Positions 7,868 through 19,267 of a stretch of DNA of 64,000 bases are shown piece after piece (position 1 is the stretch's first letter; each line of letters begins with the position of its first letter). Made by a program: the position numbers and the translations under genes. The stretch comes from Rhynchopus sp. YZ270_cl-10 (Eukaryota > Euglenozoa > Diplonemea > Diplonemida > Diplonemidae). The notes under the pieces are model-generated. The model saw only the letters and a list, made by a program, of their open reading frames with translations, had not been told where the DNA came from and ran no database searches. The stretch is taken from positions 744,001 through 808,000 of the forward strand of contig OZ037919.1 in NCBI GenBank assembly GCA_964035575.1, read 5' to 3'.

Positions 7868-10247
7868 TTAGCACTATTTATTTTGAATGTGTGTTTTTGG
7901 GTTTAAATAGCCGTTTAGGGGGGTTCTACTCCACTAAATAAATCGAGCAAAAATATGGTGAACTCAGAGGAGGGGGTCATTCGGTTCGAAAAACACAATT
8001 TTGGGCAATTAGAGCCAAAACAACACCCTAAAATACAAGAATCAGTTTTGGAAAATCCCACTTTTTGGCTGAGTGGGTAAAGTAACCAGACCAGGTTGTG
8101 AAAAATAGCTATTGGTTTTTTTTTGATTGGGAAGATCGAGCGCGAAAACGTCCAAATACGTCATTTTTTTTGGAAAAAAATTACCCAGCAATTTTTCTAA
8201 ATACAAGGTCCCCGACCCCCATTTTCACAAAAAAAATTGGCCTATTTCTACAGCCATATTTGTACGGCAAATCTCTAACACTATTTATTTTGAATGTGTA
8301 CTTTTAATGTCTGTACTGTACTGTACTGTACTGTACTGTACTGTACTGTACTGTACTGTACTGTACTGTACTGTACTGTACTGTACTGTACTGTACTGTA
8401 CTGTACTGTACTGTACTGTACTGTACTGTACTGTACTGTACTGTACTGTACTGTACTGTACTGTACTGTACTGTACTGTACTGTACTGTACTGTACTGTA
8501 CTGTACTGTACTGTACTGTACTGTACTGTACTGTACTGTACTGTACTGTACTGTACTGTACTGTACTGTACTGTACTGTACTGTACTGTACTGTACTGTA
8601 CTGTACTGTACTGTACTGTACTGTACTGTACTGTACTGTACTGTACTGTACTGTACTGTACTGTACTGTACTGTACTGTACTGTACTGTACTGTACTGTA
8701 CTGTACTGTACTGTACTGTACTGTACTGTACTGTACTGTACTGTACTGTACTGTACTGTACTGTACTGTACTGTACTGTACTGTACTGTACTGTACTGTA
8801 CTGTACTGTACTGTACTGTACTGTACTGTACTGTACTGTACTGTACTGTACTGTACTGTACTGTACTGTACTGTACTGTACTGTACTGTACTGTACTGTA
8901 CTGTACTGTACTGTACTGTACTGTACTGTACTGTACTGTACTGTACTGTACTGTACTGTACTGTACTGTACTGTACTGTACTGTACTGTACTGTACTGTA
9001 CTGTACTGTACTGTACTGTACTGTACTGTACTGTACTGTACTGTACTGTACTGTACTGTACTGTACTGTACTGTACTGTACTGTACTGTACTGTACTGTA
9101 CTGTACTGTACTGTACTGTACTGTACTGTACTGTACTGTACTGTACTGTACTGTACTGTACTGTACTGTACTGTACTGTACTGTACTGTACTGTGTACTG
9201 TACTGTGTACTGTACTGTGTACTGTACTGTGTACTGTACTGTGTACTGTACTGTGTACTGTACTGTGTACTGTACTGTGTACTGTACTGTGTACTGTACT
9301 GTGTAATGTACTGTGTACTGTACTGTGTACTGTGTACTGTGTACTGTGTACTGTGTACTGTGTACTGTGTACTGTGTACTGTGTACTGTGTACTGTGTAC
9401 TGTGTACTGTGTACTGTGTACTGTGTACTGTGTACTGTGTACTGTGTACTGTGTACTGTGTACTGTGTACTGTGTACTGTGTACTGTGTACTGTGTACTG
9501 TGTACTGTGTACTGTGTACTGTGTACTGTGTACTGTGTACTGTGTACTGTGTACTGTGTACTGTGTACTGTGTACTGTGTACTGTGTACTGTGTACTGTG
9601 TACTGTGTACTGTGTACTGTGTACTGTGTACTGTGTACTGTGTACTGTGTACTGTGTACTGTGTACTGTGTACTGTGTACTGTGTACTGTGTACTGTGTA
9701 CTGTGTACTGTGTACTGTGTACTGTGTACTGTGTACTGTGTACTGTGTACTGTGTACTGTGTACTGTGTACTGTGTACTGTGTACTGTGTACTGTGTACT
9801 GTGTACTGTGTACTGTGTACTGTGTACTGTGTACTGTGTACTGTGTACTGTGTACTGTGTACTGTGTACTGTGTACTGTGTACTGTGTACTGTGTACTGT
9901 GTACTGTGTACTGTGTACTGTGTACTGTGTACTATTCTCTACAAATCGTTCAAATGAAGCACGAATCGAAAACTTTTGTGCATCTGATTGCCCCTCCGAG
10001 GCTGTGGAGGGAGGGGGTGGGTACCACCCACTACCTATAGGATTTGTACAGTAAAACCATAGGGGGGACCCTTCTGATTTTTTGGATTTTTGACCAACTT
10101 TTTTGAATCACGAATTTGCTCGATTTTTTTTTGATTATATAGTTTACCCACCCCAGCGATCCATTAAAGCAAGAATTTTTCACTTTTGAGCAAACGTTGC
10201 ATGTTCTAAATACAGCCCAAAATACACACATTCAGAATAAATAGTGT
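7868..10247. mobile_element. Inverted-repeat element containing a CTGTA satellite
   Basis: The left end CACTATTTATTTTGAATGTG (7869 on) and the complement of the right end (CACTATTTATTCTGAATGTG, ending near 10243) match over about 30 bp with two differences. The flanking AT-rich arms (7900-8280 and 9940-10215) also share words such as CGAGCAAA, and a third copy of the end sequence abuts the satellite at 8280. The structure suggests a non-autonomous terminal-inverted-repeat element or a foldback in which a satellite expanded. No transposase frame is present and no target-site duplication is certain. Confidence 0.5.
8311..9933. repeat. CTGTA satellite grading into 12-mer and 7-mer units
   Basis: Three blocks follow without a break. 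A pure pentamer CTGTA runs 8311 to about 9190 (roughly 176 copies). A 12-mer CTGTACTGTGTA (pentamer plus heptamer) runs to about 9323. A heptamer CTGTGTA runs to 9933 (roughly 87 copies). One point variant (TGTAATGTA) lies at 9301-9310. The order implies that the heptamer arose by inserting TG into the pentamer and then spread. The block is open in every frame only because its units lack stop codons; it is not a gene. Confidence 0.97.
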
Positions 10248-11937
10248 AGTTAAATTCTTAGAATTCTTTGAAAAAAAAAAAAAAAATCTCAAAAATCATA
10301 GTGTGAGAACGATCGTGACGGTTTTTTTCAAGATCTTGAACTTTTTTTCAAGATCTTGACATTTTTTTTTTTTTTTTCACGATCGTTTTTTTTTTCCCCT
10401 AGTAGTACAAGGGGCATGGGCGTGAAATGGGTGGCAAGGGAGAGTTTCCAAGGTGACGACCCGGCGCACACCTAACCAGAAGGTGGAAAACACCAAAAAA
10501 CACGAAAAATAGTTGCTCTTCCAAAAATTACCTGAACAGAAAATCGCAGTTTGGGGTATTGAGGCCAGAAAAACTATTTATTTTTTTCAGTCTAACCCTA
10601 ACAGTACGGGAGCCACATATGTGGCTCTGCTAATGGCGCCAATATATACGGGGTTCTACTTGGACTTTTTGACCGACTCTTTTCCTTGAAACGATTTTGT
10701 GGCGAATCTTTCAAATAAAGCAAAAATCGAGAACATTCTCACACCAGAATCCCCCCCAACGGATGTCGCCAGCGAGGCACTAAAACCAGAAAACCGTTTT
10801 TACCCAGCAAGTTCCACTATAGTGGCGCACGAATGCCACACGTTGGTAGGGGTAATGGGGTTCTACTCATTTTCGTAAAAACATTTTTTTTTCTGTGTGA
10901 CAAGAACTTTGCTCAATCTTTCAAATAAGGCAAGAATCGACAACTTTCGTAAAAATGTCATATCGTTGGATGCTGGAGGGAGGTGGGTCAATCCTTTAAA
11001 ATCTTAAAATCTTTTTCTTGAAAAAAAAGATTTTCAAGAAAAAAAAGATTTCAAAATCTTTTTTTTTTTTTATCGTGCAATTTTTGACTCGTGTACAAAT
11101 CCTTCAGGAAGAACCAAAAATTATAATCTGGGAGCGTGTAATTATTACCAAGCGTGTAATTATGAATCGTTAGCGATTTGCGACCAAAAATGTCAGCCGT
11201 GTAATTATGGGTAATAATTACACGCTCAAACCCACTTTTGGTGATCCTAAGTCGCCAAAGGGAAAGGGACTCTGCAAATTTTTTTTTTCCCCCTATAAGG
11301 GTTAATTTCGACGATTTGAGCCCATTCAAAGCAAAATTTGACCCATTTGAGCAGTTCTAGGCCCCTCAAACACGTTTTTGATTATCCGCCAAAAAAAAAA
11401 AAAAATCCCGGAAAAACACACCGGAAACCTCAACTTCACGCTTCGCATCGTCCAAGGATAGACAGTTGTTACCAACTTGTTGAAATGTGATTCCCAACCC
11501 CAAACCAAGAATGATCACAAATAATTATACCCTCTCCCACTTTTTCGGTTCAACATCCATACTTCGGCACATTTCCCATACACCCCACATACACACTCCC
11601 ATCATCGACATACAGCGACTGGAGGGTGACGGGGACTCGCCGGATTTGTACACTCGTCAAAAATTGCACGATAAAAAAAAAACTAATTATGTGAAATTAT
11701 TACCAGATAATTACACTTAGGTGTGTTTTTTGTCACTTGTTCCCTAAACCCACTCGCTTCGCTCGTGGGTTTAGGTCACTCGTGACAAAAAACACACCTG
11801 CGTGTAATTATGGGGTAATAATTACCCAATAATTATATATACTTTTTCTAAGAATTTTAAGATTTTCAAAATCTTTTTTTTTTTTTTTTCCTAAGATTTT
11901 TAAGATTTTTCTCTAAGATTTTTAAGATCTTGAAAAA
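10248..11937. other. AT-rich repeat-laden intergenic stretch
   Basis: No gene is supported. The stretch has long A and T runs, inverted words such as TCAAGATCTTGA, and fragments related to the neighbouring inverted-repeat elements (the phrase GGGTTCTACT recurs at 7922, 10651 and 10861). A hairpin at 11739-11795 has arms around CCCACTCGCTTCGCTCGTGG, a loop design reused in two foldbacks further on. Confidence 0.5.
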
Positions 11938-13035
11938 ATAACTATTTATTCACCTCCTTTTAGCGGGGTTTTATTTTGCGATAACTTCACGCATTTTTTT
12001 CCCAGGCGAGGGCTACTTAATTTGCCGAGCGAAGCGAGGCAAATTGAGTGCACGAGCCTGGGAAAAAAATAAGTGAAGTATCGCAAAATAATCCGCTAAA
12101 AGGAGGTGAATACGTAATTTTATTTCACGGGAAATAAAGTATACGAAAGGATTTGGCACTTTTAGCGTGACTTATTTATTGTGCAATAACTAACGAGTAT
12201 GTGTCCTCACAGGAAGCTCTCAGGGAAAAAAAAAAAAAAGAGCGTGAAAAAAAAAAAAAAAAAGCTCTCATTACCCTCCCGCCAGCGCTACCGGGTCCCG
12301 CGGACCCCTAGATAGGCCCGCTGAGGGCTGGCGGGATTGAGGAGGCTGGAGGGAGGCTAAAAAAGGCTGGACGGTCCCTCCAGCCCTACTACCTACATGT
12401 ACCAAAATTTAGCGTGAAATTATCATTAAATAAAATCCCGCTAAAAGTGCCAAATCCTTCGTATACTTTATTTCCCAGGGGAATAATAACTATTTATTCA
12501 CCTCCTTTTAGCGGGGTTTTATTTTGCGATAACTTCACGCATTTTTTTCCCAGGCGAGGGCTACTTAATTTGCCGAGCGAAGCGAGGCAAATTGAGTGCA
12601 CGAGCCTGGGAAAAAAATAAGTGAAGTATCGCAAAATAATCCGCTAAAAGGAGGTGAATACGTAATTTTATTTCACGGGAAATAAAGTATACGAAAGGAT
12701 TTGGCACTTTTAGCGGGACTTATTTATTGTGCAATAACTAACGAGTATGTGTCCTCACAGGAAGCTCTCGGGGAAAAAAAAAAAAAAAGAGCGTGAAAAA
12801 AAAAAAAAAAAGCTCTCATTACCCTCCCGCCAGCGCTACCGGGTCCCGCGGACCCCTAGATAGGCCCGCTGAGGGGCTGGCGGGATTGAGGAGGCTGGAG
12901 GGAGGCTAAAAAAGGCTGGACGGTCCCTCCAGCCCTACTACCTACATGTACCAAAATTTAGCGTGAAATTATCATTAAATAAAATCCCGCTAAAAGTGCC
13001 AAATCCTTCGTATACTTTATTTCCCAGGGGAATAA
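11938..13035. repeat. Tandem pair of 548-bp double-foldback units
   Basis: The unit at 11938-12486 repeats at 12487-13035 with very few changes. Each unit holds two palindromes. The first (11948-12111, second copy 12495-12660) has arms from CACCTCCTTTTAGCGG inward and a loop around GCCGAGCGAAGCGAGGC. The second (about 12126-12480) has about 45-bp arms around AAATAAAGTATACGAAAGG and a GC-rich core with CCCGCCAGCGCTACCGGG. No coding capacity is seen. It resembles compound foldback elements or MITEs that duplicated in tandem. Confidence 0.85.
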
Positions 13036-14148
13036 AAAACTGAAATCTTAAAAATCTTAGTTTTTTTTTTTTTTCTTACTAAGATTCTTAAAAATAAGAA
13101 AAATAAGAAAAAAGAATTTTCCTAACCCGTGAATAAAATAAAAAAAAAAAAAAAATGTGTCCGCACTTTAATGTGGAGAGGCTCATTCAGAATTTTCACC
13201 CATTTAAAAAAATTGCTTTTCCTTTTTGTACAGATGTGATCTCTTTTTCAAAATTTGGGGTTTTTTTTGTCAATCCTACAAAAAATGGTATGCCTCGTAC
13301 AAAAAAAACTTAGGGCTATTTTTTAAAATAAAGACATCTACTTTTTACCATTTTCGGTGGGTTTCTTGTTGTGGTTAGTGCATGATACATCTGATTGTTT
13401 CCCCGCGAAAAGATGCGTACAGGAGCATAGGACCGGGGGCACACGCCTTTACGCGGGGTAAAAAATCAGGTCGATGATTCCTTCTTTGATATGGGGAAAT
13501 ATGACATTATGCCAAACAACATACGTTGTGACGAGGAAAGTTGCCTCCCGGCAACAGGAGCTACGACACTCTACGACGCTTCAAAAGAGTGGAACAGATG
13601 TGCACATGTAACGTCGTACTAACGGCACGTGAGGCTTATTCATCTTGCAGCCTTTCTTGAAGATATCCATGCGAGGCTAAACTCTCCCCTTTTTTTAAAA
13701 ATAAAATAAAATCAAAATCAAAAATTTCATAAACACCCCATTCGAAAAAAAAACCCCCCCTTTTTTTTTTAGGTGACTAAACGTGGTTTAGGAGCACCTC
13801 ACAAAAAAAAAAAAAACTCTCTTTTTTAGACATCTTTCAACTTCAACTTTTCTCTCTCTTTTTTTTGGTGTGGCTGCCTCGATGCCACACCAAACAAAAC
13901 AAACAAAAAAAAAAAATCTTTTTTTTCCCTTCTTTTTTTTCCAAAAACCTCCCGGCCACTTCTTCGTCTAGCCTTAGAGCCGCTCTCAGTATTATTTGTT
14001 CTCTTTTTTATTCGTTTTTTTTTTTTTTCTTCCAAATTTTGACAAAAAAAAAATCCCTTCCACCCCCCCCATCCACTCACCCGCCCGAACCTACCATGAA
14101 GAAATAAATAAGTTGGTATGGGAACATTTTCGTGTAAAGAATTCGCGC

Positions 14149-14286
14149 AACACTCCGGGAGGGGGGTTCGATAAACCCGCGGAGTGTCAGTGCCTACGTC
14201 CCAGAGGCGTTTTGCACTGTCAACTTCACTATTTTTTTTTAAAAGATGTAACGTGCTACGTGGAATGCCCATGTAAAACAGTACTG
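14149..14286 (+). repeat. SINE-like repeat family A, copy 1
   Basis: About 138 bases match 55597-55733 at well over 80 percent. The unit contains an RNA polymerase III B-box-like word (GGTTCGATAAACCC) inside a hairpin formed by AACACTCC and GGAGTGT, the phrase TCCCAGAGGCGTTTTGCAC, a T run, and the shared tail ATGTAACGTGCTACGTGGAA. No A box is evident. A tRNA-related SINE or an unknown non-coding RNA family would fit. Confidence 0.6.
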
Positions 14287-14420
14287 TGCGTAAATATGTA
14301 AGTTCCGACTACTGTTGGTCAGATTCCCAACATAGAACACGATCTGCACATATTTATGAACACGGTAGCTTCTTATGGATATGTGTGCACGCATCTTGTA
14401 AGTTTTTTCTTTTTTTTGAA

Positions 14421-14478
14421 GGTACACTGTCACGCACTGAGCGAGCTGTTGTATTTCAAGTCAACTTCTTTTTTTTTC
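14421..14478 (+). repeat. Short dispersed repeat B, copy 1
   Basis: The consensus begins GGTACACTGTCACGAGAGGG and continues CTTTGTATTTCAAGTCAAC before a T run. Copies occur at 14421, 20424, 35152 (inside the glycosidase intron) and 40437, all on the + strand and all followed by oligo-T. The shared 3' T run suggests polymerase III termination or a polypyrimidine tract. Confidence 0.6.
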
Positions 14479-14986
14479 ACCCTACATTCGTTTCTGAGAC
14501 TTCCACAACTACGTACTTCCCACGTCCAAGGCTAAGCTAGCTTAGGCCCGCGCGGGGTAAATGTGTGTGTGTGTGTGTGTGTGTTTTTTTTACATTTAAA
14601 CGTATGCTGCTTAAATGGTTTCATGTGGGCACCGTCTAGAAGATGCTGTCTACAGGAGACGGTAATGGTGAACGAATTTATGTAGTTCGCGGAAATGTGA
14701 GTGAAAATGGAAAAGCTTTTCAAAAAAAAAACCCCCCTGTTATGGTGCGGAAATCGGTCAACTGTCAATATAGGGGGGCGTCACGGGGGGGTGTGCCCTT
14801 TTTAAATTTACCATTGCATTTTGTGTTTGTGTGTTTTGACAAACGAATTTAGAGTGGGTAACGCCTGAACGGAGTATAGCCCACTTCTGTTTGTGTGTGT
14901 TTTTTTTTTCTCCCACCCAAAATCGTAAGGGAAATGAAAAAAATGGCACCCCCCTACGTCAACGACCTGTCAGCGACCTGTCAATA

Positions 14987-15133
14987 CGGCGGGGCTGTGT
15001 CACACCTGTTACACAGCTGAGGGTCTGTAACTTTCAATGCTATGCGACATGTTGTGACAGTGTTACGGTGACAGTGTTACACATTTTGTGACACTGTCAC
15101 CGTGACAGTGTCACATATGACACAGCCCCGCCG
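14987..15133. repeat. Foldback element, about 147 bp
   Basis: The arms are CGGCGGGGCTGTGTCA and TGACACAGCCCCGCCG, perfect inverted copies. The inside is a second palindrome made of GACAGTGT/ACACTGTC words. It is preceded by ACGACCTGTCAGCGACCTGT, a phrase shared with repeat family F upstream of two genes (38613 and 43028). Confidence 0.75.
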
Positions 15134-15492
15134 TGTACCCACTACTTTGGCTATACCAACATAACATTTTTACATTTAAACGTACCATATCTCCCCATTT
15201 GCTTCGTCGCAGTGTAAGATGGGCGACAAAACGAAAAAAAAAAAAAAAAACAACAACAAAAATGTACCGTTTTGCCTATGACACTACTGGGCACAGCTAG
15301 CACCATACTCACCTGAGCTGTGCCTATATTATTATTTGCACAATTCCAGTACAGTTTCAGCACAAGTACACACAACTAACCACAACTAACCACAATTACA
15401 CCACAATTACACACAATTACACCGAAATTACGCTGGGGAAAAAAATGGTACACCACCCTACAGGGAAGCATGCCACCACATGTAAGTGACCT

Positions 15493-16277
15493 CTGTACTG
15501 TACTGTACTGTACTGTACTGTACTGTACTGTACTGTACTGTACTGTACTGTACTGTACTGTACTGTACTGTACTGTACTGTACTGTACTGTACTGTACTG
15601 TACTGTACTGTACTGTACTGTACTGTACTGTACTGTACTGTACTGTACTGTACTGTACTGTACTGTACTGTACTGTACTGTACTGTACTGTACTGTACTG
15701 TACTGTACTGTACTGTACTGTACTGTACTGTACTGTACTGTACTGTACTGTACTGTACTGTACTGTACTGTACTGTACTGTACTGTACTGTACTGTACTG
15801 TACTGTACTGTACTGTACTGTACTGTACTGTACTGTACTGTACTGTACTGTACTGTACTGTACTGTACTGTACTGTACTGTACTGTACTGTACTGTACTG
15901 TACTGTACTGTACTGTACTGTACTGTACTGTACTGTACTGTACTGTACTGTACTGTACTGTACTGTACTGTACTGTACTGTACTGTACTGTACTCCCAAT
16001 CCCCCTGTGTATACTGTGTATACTGTGTATACTGTGTATACTGTGTATACTGTGTATACTGTGTATACTGTGTATACTGTGTATACTGTGTATACTGTGT
16101 ATACTGTGTATACTGTGTATACTGTGTATACTGTGTATACTGTGTATACTGTGTATACTGTGTATACTGTGTATACTGTGTATACTGTGTATACTGTGTA
16201 TACTGTGTATACTGTGTATACTGTGTATACTGTGTATACTGTGTATACTGTGTATACTGTGTATACTGTGTATACTG
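15493..16277. repeat. Second CTGTA satellite followed by 9-mer satellite
   Basis: A pure CTGTA pentamer runs 15493-15994 (about 100 copies). After the short junction CCCAATCCCC, a 9-mer CTGTGTATA runs 16005-16277 (about 30 copies). The pentamer is in the same strand orientation as the array at 8311. The adjoining unit again extends the pentamer, here to nine bases. Frames through the block have no coding meaning. Confidence 0.97.
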
Positions 16278-16299
16278 CGGAATTGACCAACAACGAGAA

Positions 16300-16367
16300 C
16301 GTGTCCATTTCGGCAAATTGACCCCATCACTGGCCGGACGGATTCCGGAAATGCAAATGCCGGCGTT
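16300..16367. repeat. Dispersed repeat family R7, copy 2
   Basis: Contains GTCCATTTCGGCAAATTGAC and GGAAATGCAAATGCCGG, as at 4813-4883, and starts about 20 bases after the 9-mer satellite. Confidence 0.65.
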
Positions 16368-16800
16368 TAAAAGATTCACCAACGAAAACAATTTTTTTTT
16401 TCAACACATGAATGCCCCCCTAACCGGCATGACAACTGGTAGAAACGCGGGGAATCGGTTATGCAGCCACGCCAAAAAAAGTGCAATATTAAGAGAAATG
16501 TTATCAAAGTCTTGTTGGCCGACCTTCAGCATTATTGGGCACTAAATTTAAGATAAGAGAGCAGGAGAAACATGCAGAAAACAAAAAAATCCGTTTTTGC
16601 ACACTTACACACACGTACCCACAAGTACCAACACTTACGCACACTTACGTACACTTACGCACACGTACACACACTTACGCAGAACTGAGCAGAACTGGCC
16701 AAAACTGAGCACAATCACGCCACAATTACACCACAATTACACCACAATTACAGCACAATTACAGCGGCCCAAAACGGTACAAAAAACAACCCTATTTTTC

Positions 16801-16860
16801 AAGGTGACTTAGGCACGAGAGGCTTAGGTTCATCTTATAAAACATTTTTCTTTTGTTTTT
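16801..16860 (+). repeat. Short dispersed repeat C, copy 1
   Basis: The core is GCACGAGAGGCTTAGGTTCA followed by TCTTATAAAAC and a T-rich tract. Copies occur at 16801, 26118 and 40774, all on the + strand. CACGAGAGG is shared with repeat B, so the two may be branches of one family. Confidence 0.6.
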
Positions 16861-17572
16861 CAAATTTAAACCATCGTTCGAATGTCAGTTTCTATATTTT
16901 GGGTCTTTTTGATATTTTTTTTTTTGGGGGGGGGTGCCAACACAAAAGATCATACATTTGGCACCCCAAAAGATAACATCCGTTTATTTTTTTTTTTTTT
17001 TGCGGGGGGGGTTTGGGCAACAGTTTTTTTCTCCCCCAGAACCGTTATATTTTACCCCAACTTTTCTTCAATCCCCCTCCAGATTTTACCGGGTTTAGTT
17101 CGCTCGTTTTTTTTTTGTCATTTTTTTTTTTCTACTTAGCCCTCTTTTTTTTCTCTTTTTGCAATTATATCCTTTCATAACCCACCCCTGACGGATATCC
17201 CTCTCTAGCCTTGAGTGAAAGAATTACATTGGGTCCAAAGTTTCTGACGTGAAGATTTTTTTTCCCTCCCCCCTTCAATGGTGTGTCTCATCCCAAAGAT
17301 GCCAAAATGCAATTTTACTGAGGTTTAACACGCAGTGAGCAAAAAAAATTTTTTTTTTGGGGGGGAGGAGGAAAACATCTTCACCGAAATTCACACCCAG
17401 TGAAGCAGCGCAGAAACTCTGATTGGGTCCCGCAAAAAAACAAAACAAAACAAAACAATTAAAAAAATACAATTAAAATACCATTGCAGCGGATTATCTC
17501 CTTCGGCGAATTCCATGTTTTTTGAAAACAAAGCCAAAAAAAAAAAAAAAAACAACAGTTCTTAAAAAGAAA

Positions 17573-18289
17573 TTTTATCTCACTAGTGATATAAACTCGC
17601 CCTTGATTTTTGCGATTTTAGCTGTAAAAAAGCGTGACGTAAAGTAGGCTTTACGTCACGTATTTTTGGCTTGGGATAGGTGGGATCGTGACATAAAGCT
17701 TTATGTCATGACATAATATACTTTATCATCACGCAGGTGTCCACACTACAAAAACTCAACACAACAACAAAAAAAAACTCGCAAACAATGCCAGGCTACA
17801 CTAATACAACTACGTTTCAAAAAATTGCAAAAAAAAAAATCCTAAGGTCAAGTCCGATAGTATGATGGAGGTGTACGAGGCTGAATCATGTGCTGGCCAA
17901 AGCGTGCCAAATGTGCGCTCCAAAGTTGCCAACGCCAAACGATGGGATCAGTTCATGGACTGGTGCAACACGAAGAGGCCGGGCAGCCTGCGTGAGGAAC
18001 ACTTCGTGCTCTACTACCTTGACCATGATCAAGGCATGGGCCAAGAATGAAGCCTTGGTGTTCTCTGTGGCAGACATCGAGCAATTTCTGCAAGAAATTG
18101 CTCGATATCTGCCACAGGGTCTGTCGAGGGGCTCCCACATCACCAACAGGTATCCCATATGAATAAGCTTTATGTCACTCTCCCACCTATCCCAAGCCAA
18201 AAATACGTGACGAAGCCTACTTTACGTCACTTTTTTACAGCAAAAATCGCAAAATCAAGCGCTCGTTTATATCCCCGTGAGATAAAATA
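17573..18289. mobile_element. 717-bp DNA element with about 125-bp inverted ends
   Basis: The left arm (17573-17706) and right arm (18164-18289) are long inverted copies. Shared words include ATTTTATCTCAC at the outer ends, CGTGACGTAAAGTAGGCTTT, ATTTTTGGCTTGGGATAGGT and ACATAAAGCTTTATGTCA. The core is more GC-rich and contains a coding-like stretch. A long-TIR, short-core layout fits a non-autonomous DNA transposon that kept or captured coding sequence. The superfamily is not determined; the target-site duplication is unclear. Confidence 0.75.
17862..18163 (+). pseudogene. Coding remnant inside the inverted-repeat element
   Basis: A 62-codon frame from 17862 reads VANAKRWDQFMDWCNTKRPG and LREEHFVLYYLDHDQ; an adjacent frame continues with ADIEQFLQEIARYLPQGLSR. 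Helical spacing and the W-F-WC pattern faintly recall the N-terminal core-binding domain of tyrosine recombinases (Crypton or DIRS type). This is a resemblance only, since no catalytic R-H-R-Y residues lie in the element. A perfect palindrome (GTGGCAGA, then ATCGAGCAATTTCT mirrored around GCA) covers 18067-18117. Confidence 0.35.
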
Positions 18290-18304
18290 TCGTATTGCAT
18301 TCTG

Positions 18305-18466
18305 TAAAGCGCACTTCATATAACTCGGGAGCTATGGTTCCGAGTTGCATATTATGACCACTCGCTTCGCTCGTGGTCATAAAATTTATTAGTACACTCG
18401 CTGCGCTCGTGTACTAAAACCTACAACTCGGAACCATAGCTCCCTCGTGATATAAAGTGCACTTTA
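18305..18466. repeat. Foldback element with two CTCG-type loops
   Basis: The outer arms pair GGGAGCTATGGTTCCGAGTT with its complement near 18427. The centre holds two hairpins in series, around CCACTCGCTTCGCTCGTGG and ACACTCGCTGCGCTCGTGT. It directly follows the element at 17573-18289 and shares the GTGATATAAA word with it. Confidence 0.75.
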
Positions 18467-19267
18467 CATCATGCAATAAATAGTTATTATTTGGGGTTGA
18501 TTTGGCTCTATATTTTGAAATTTATTTTAGCCTTCTGGGTGATTTTGTGTTCGTCACAAGAACCCCGTCTTTGGACGAGGTGACTGTCGATGCAAATTAG
18601 AAAATTAAAATTATCACGAATTTGAGTGTGGTACCTTCATTCGGCTAACCAACACAACCAAAAAAAAAAAAGAGGGAGAGTTTTATCATTTACCCCGGGT
18701 CCTCCGGGTTTCAGTCATCTGCTCACAAAATTATTTCATTTCCCCCCACACATCCCACACACCCCGCTGTACCAATTGGACCTATATTATTATTTATTTT
18801 GTACGGTTCACATGGTGGAGTCCGCCCGGCTTGGAGTCACTCTATTCCGGACTCACCCCCTCTGAGTCTTACAAGTCCACCTCAAAGGGTTCGTCTTTCG
18901 GGTGGATTCCACCGTGTTGTTGTGTTGTGATTACGCTGGTTAAGCAAAAGTAACACAAATACATAGCAAATCTTCTTCAAAAATCTGTAGAAAGCCTCAA
19001 GCACCCCCGCCGCCACCCCCACACCCCCCCAAGAGGATCGCTCTGGTTGTTAAACAAATCGTAGATCACAGTGGGCCTTTTGGTGAGGGGAATGTGGTGT
19101 TCTAGCGAAAGCAGATCACTTTGTGTGTGTTTAAAGATCTTCAAGCAAACCCTCACAACGGGAGGGGCTAAGTCGTGACCCTCCCTGGTTACGCGACATG
19201 CTACAAAACGAGAGCCAAAGCAAACATAACAAAAACTTCATAAAAATGTAAGTGAACGTATGGACAG

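Larger units (their letters stand above)
13036..15492. other. Gene-poor region with dispersed repeats
   Basis: No convincing gene is present on either strand. The content is homopolymers, a GT dinucleotide run at 14562-14583, members of several short dispersed families listed separately, a foldback at 14987-15133, and degenerate CACAATTACAC repeats at 15365-15425 immediately before the second CTGTA array. The same decamer-like words reappear after that array at about 16715-16765. Confidence 0.5.
16278..17572. other. Intergenic region after the second satellite
   Basis: The stretch begins with a copy of repeat R7, then degenerate CACTTACGCA and CACAATTACA tandem words (16596-16765), repeat C, and many T and G runs. 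No gene is supported. Confidence 0.45.

Noticed and set aside
8127-10054. Long open frames (over 580 codons) with CTVLY- or CVLCT-type repeats
   Set aside because: They are produced by CTGTA and CTGTGTA satellites, which contain no stop codon in any frame; the same happens on both strands at 15376-16391.
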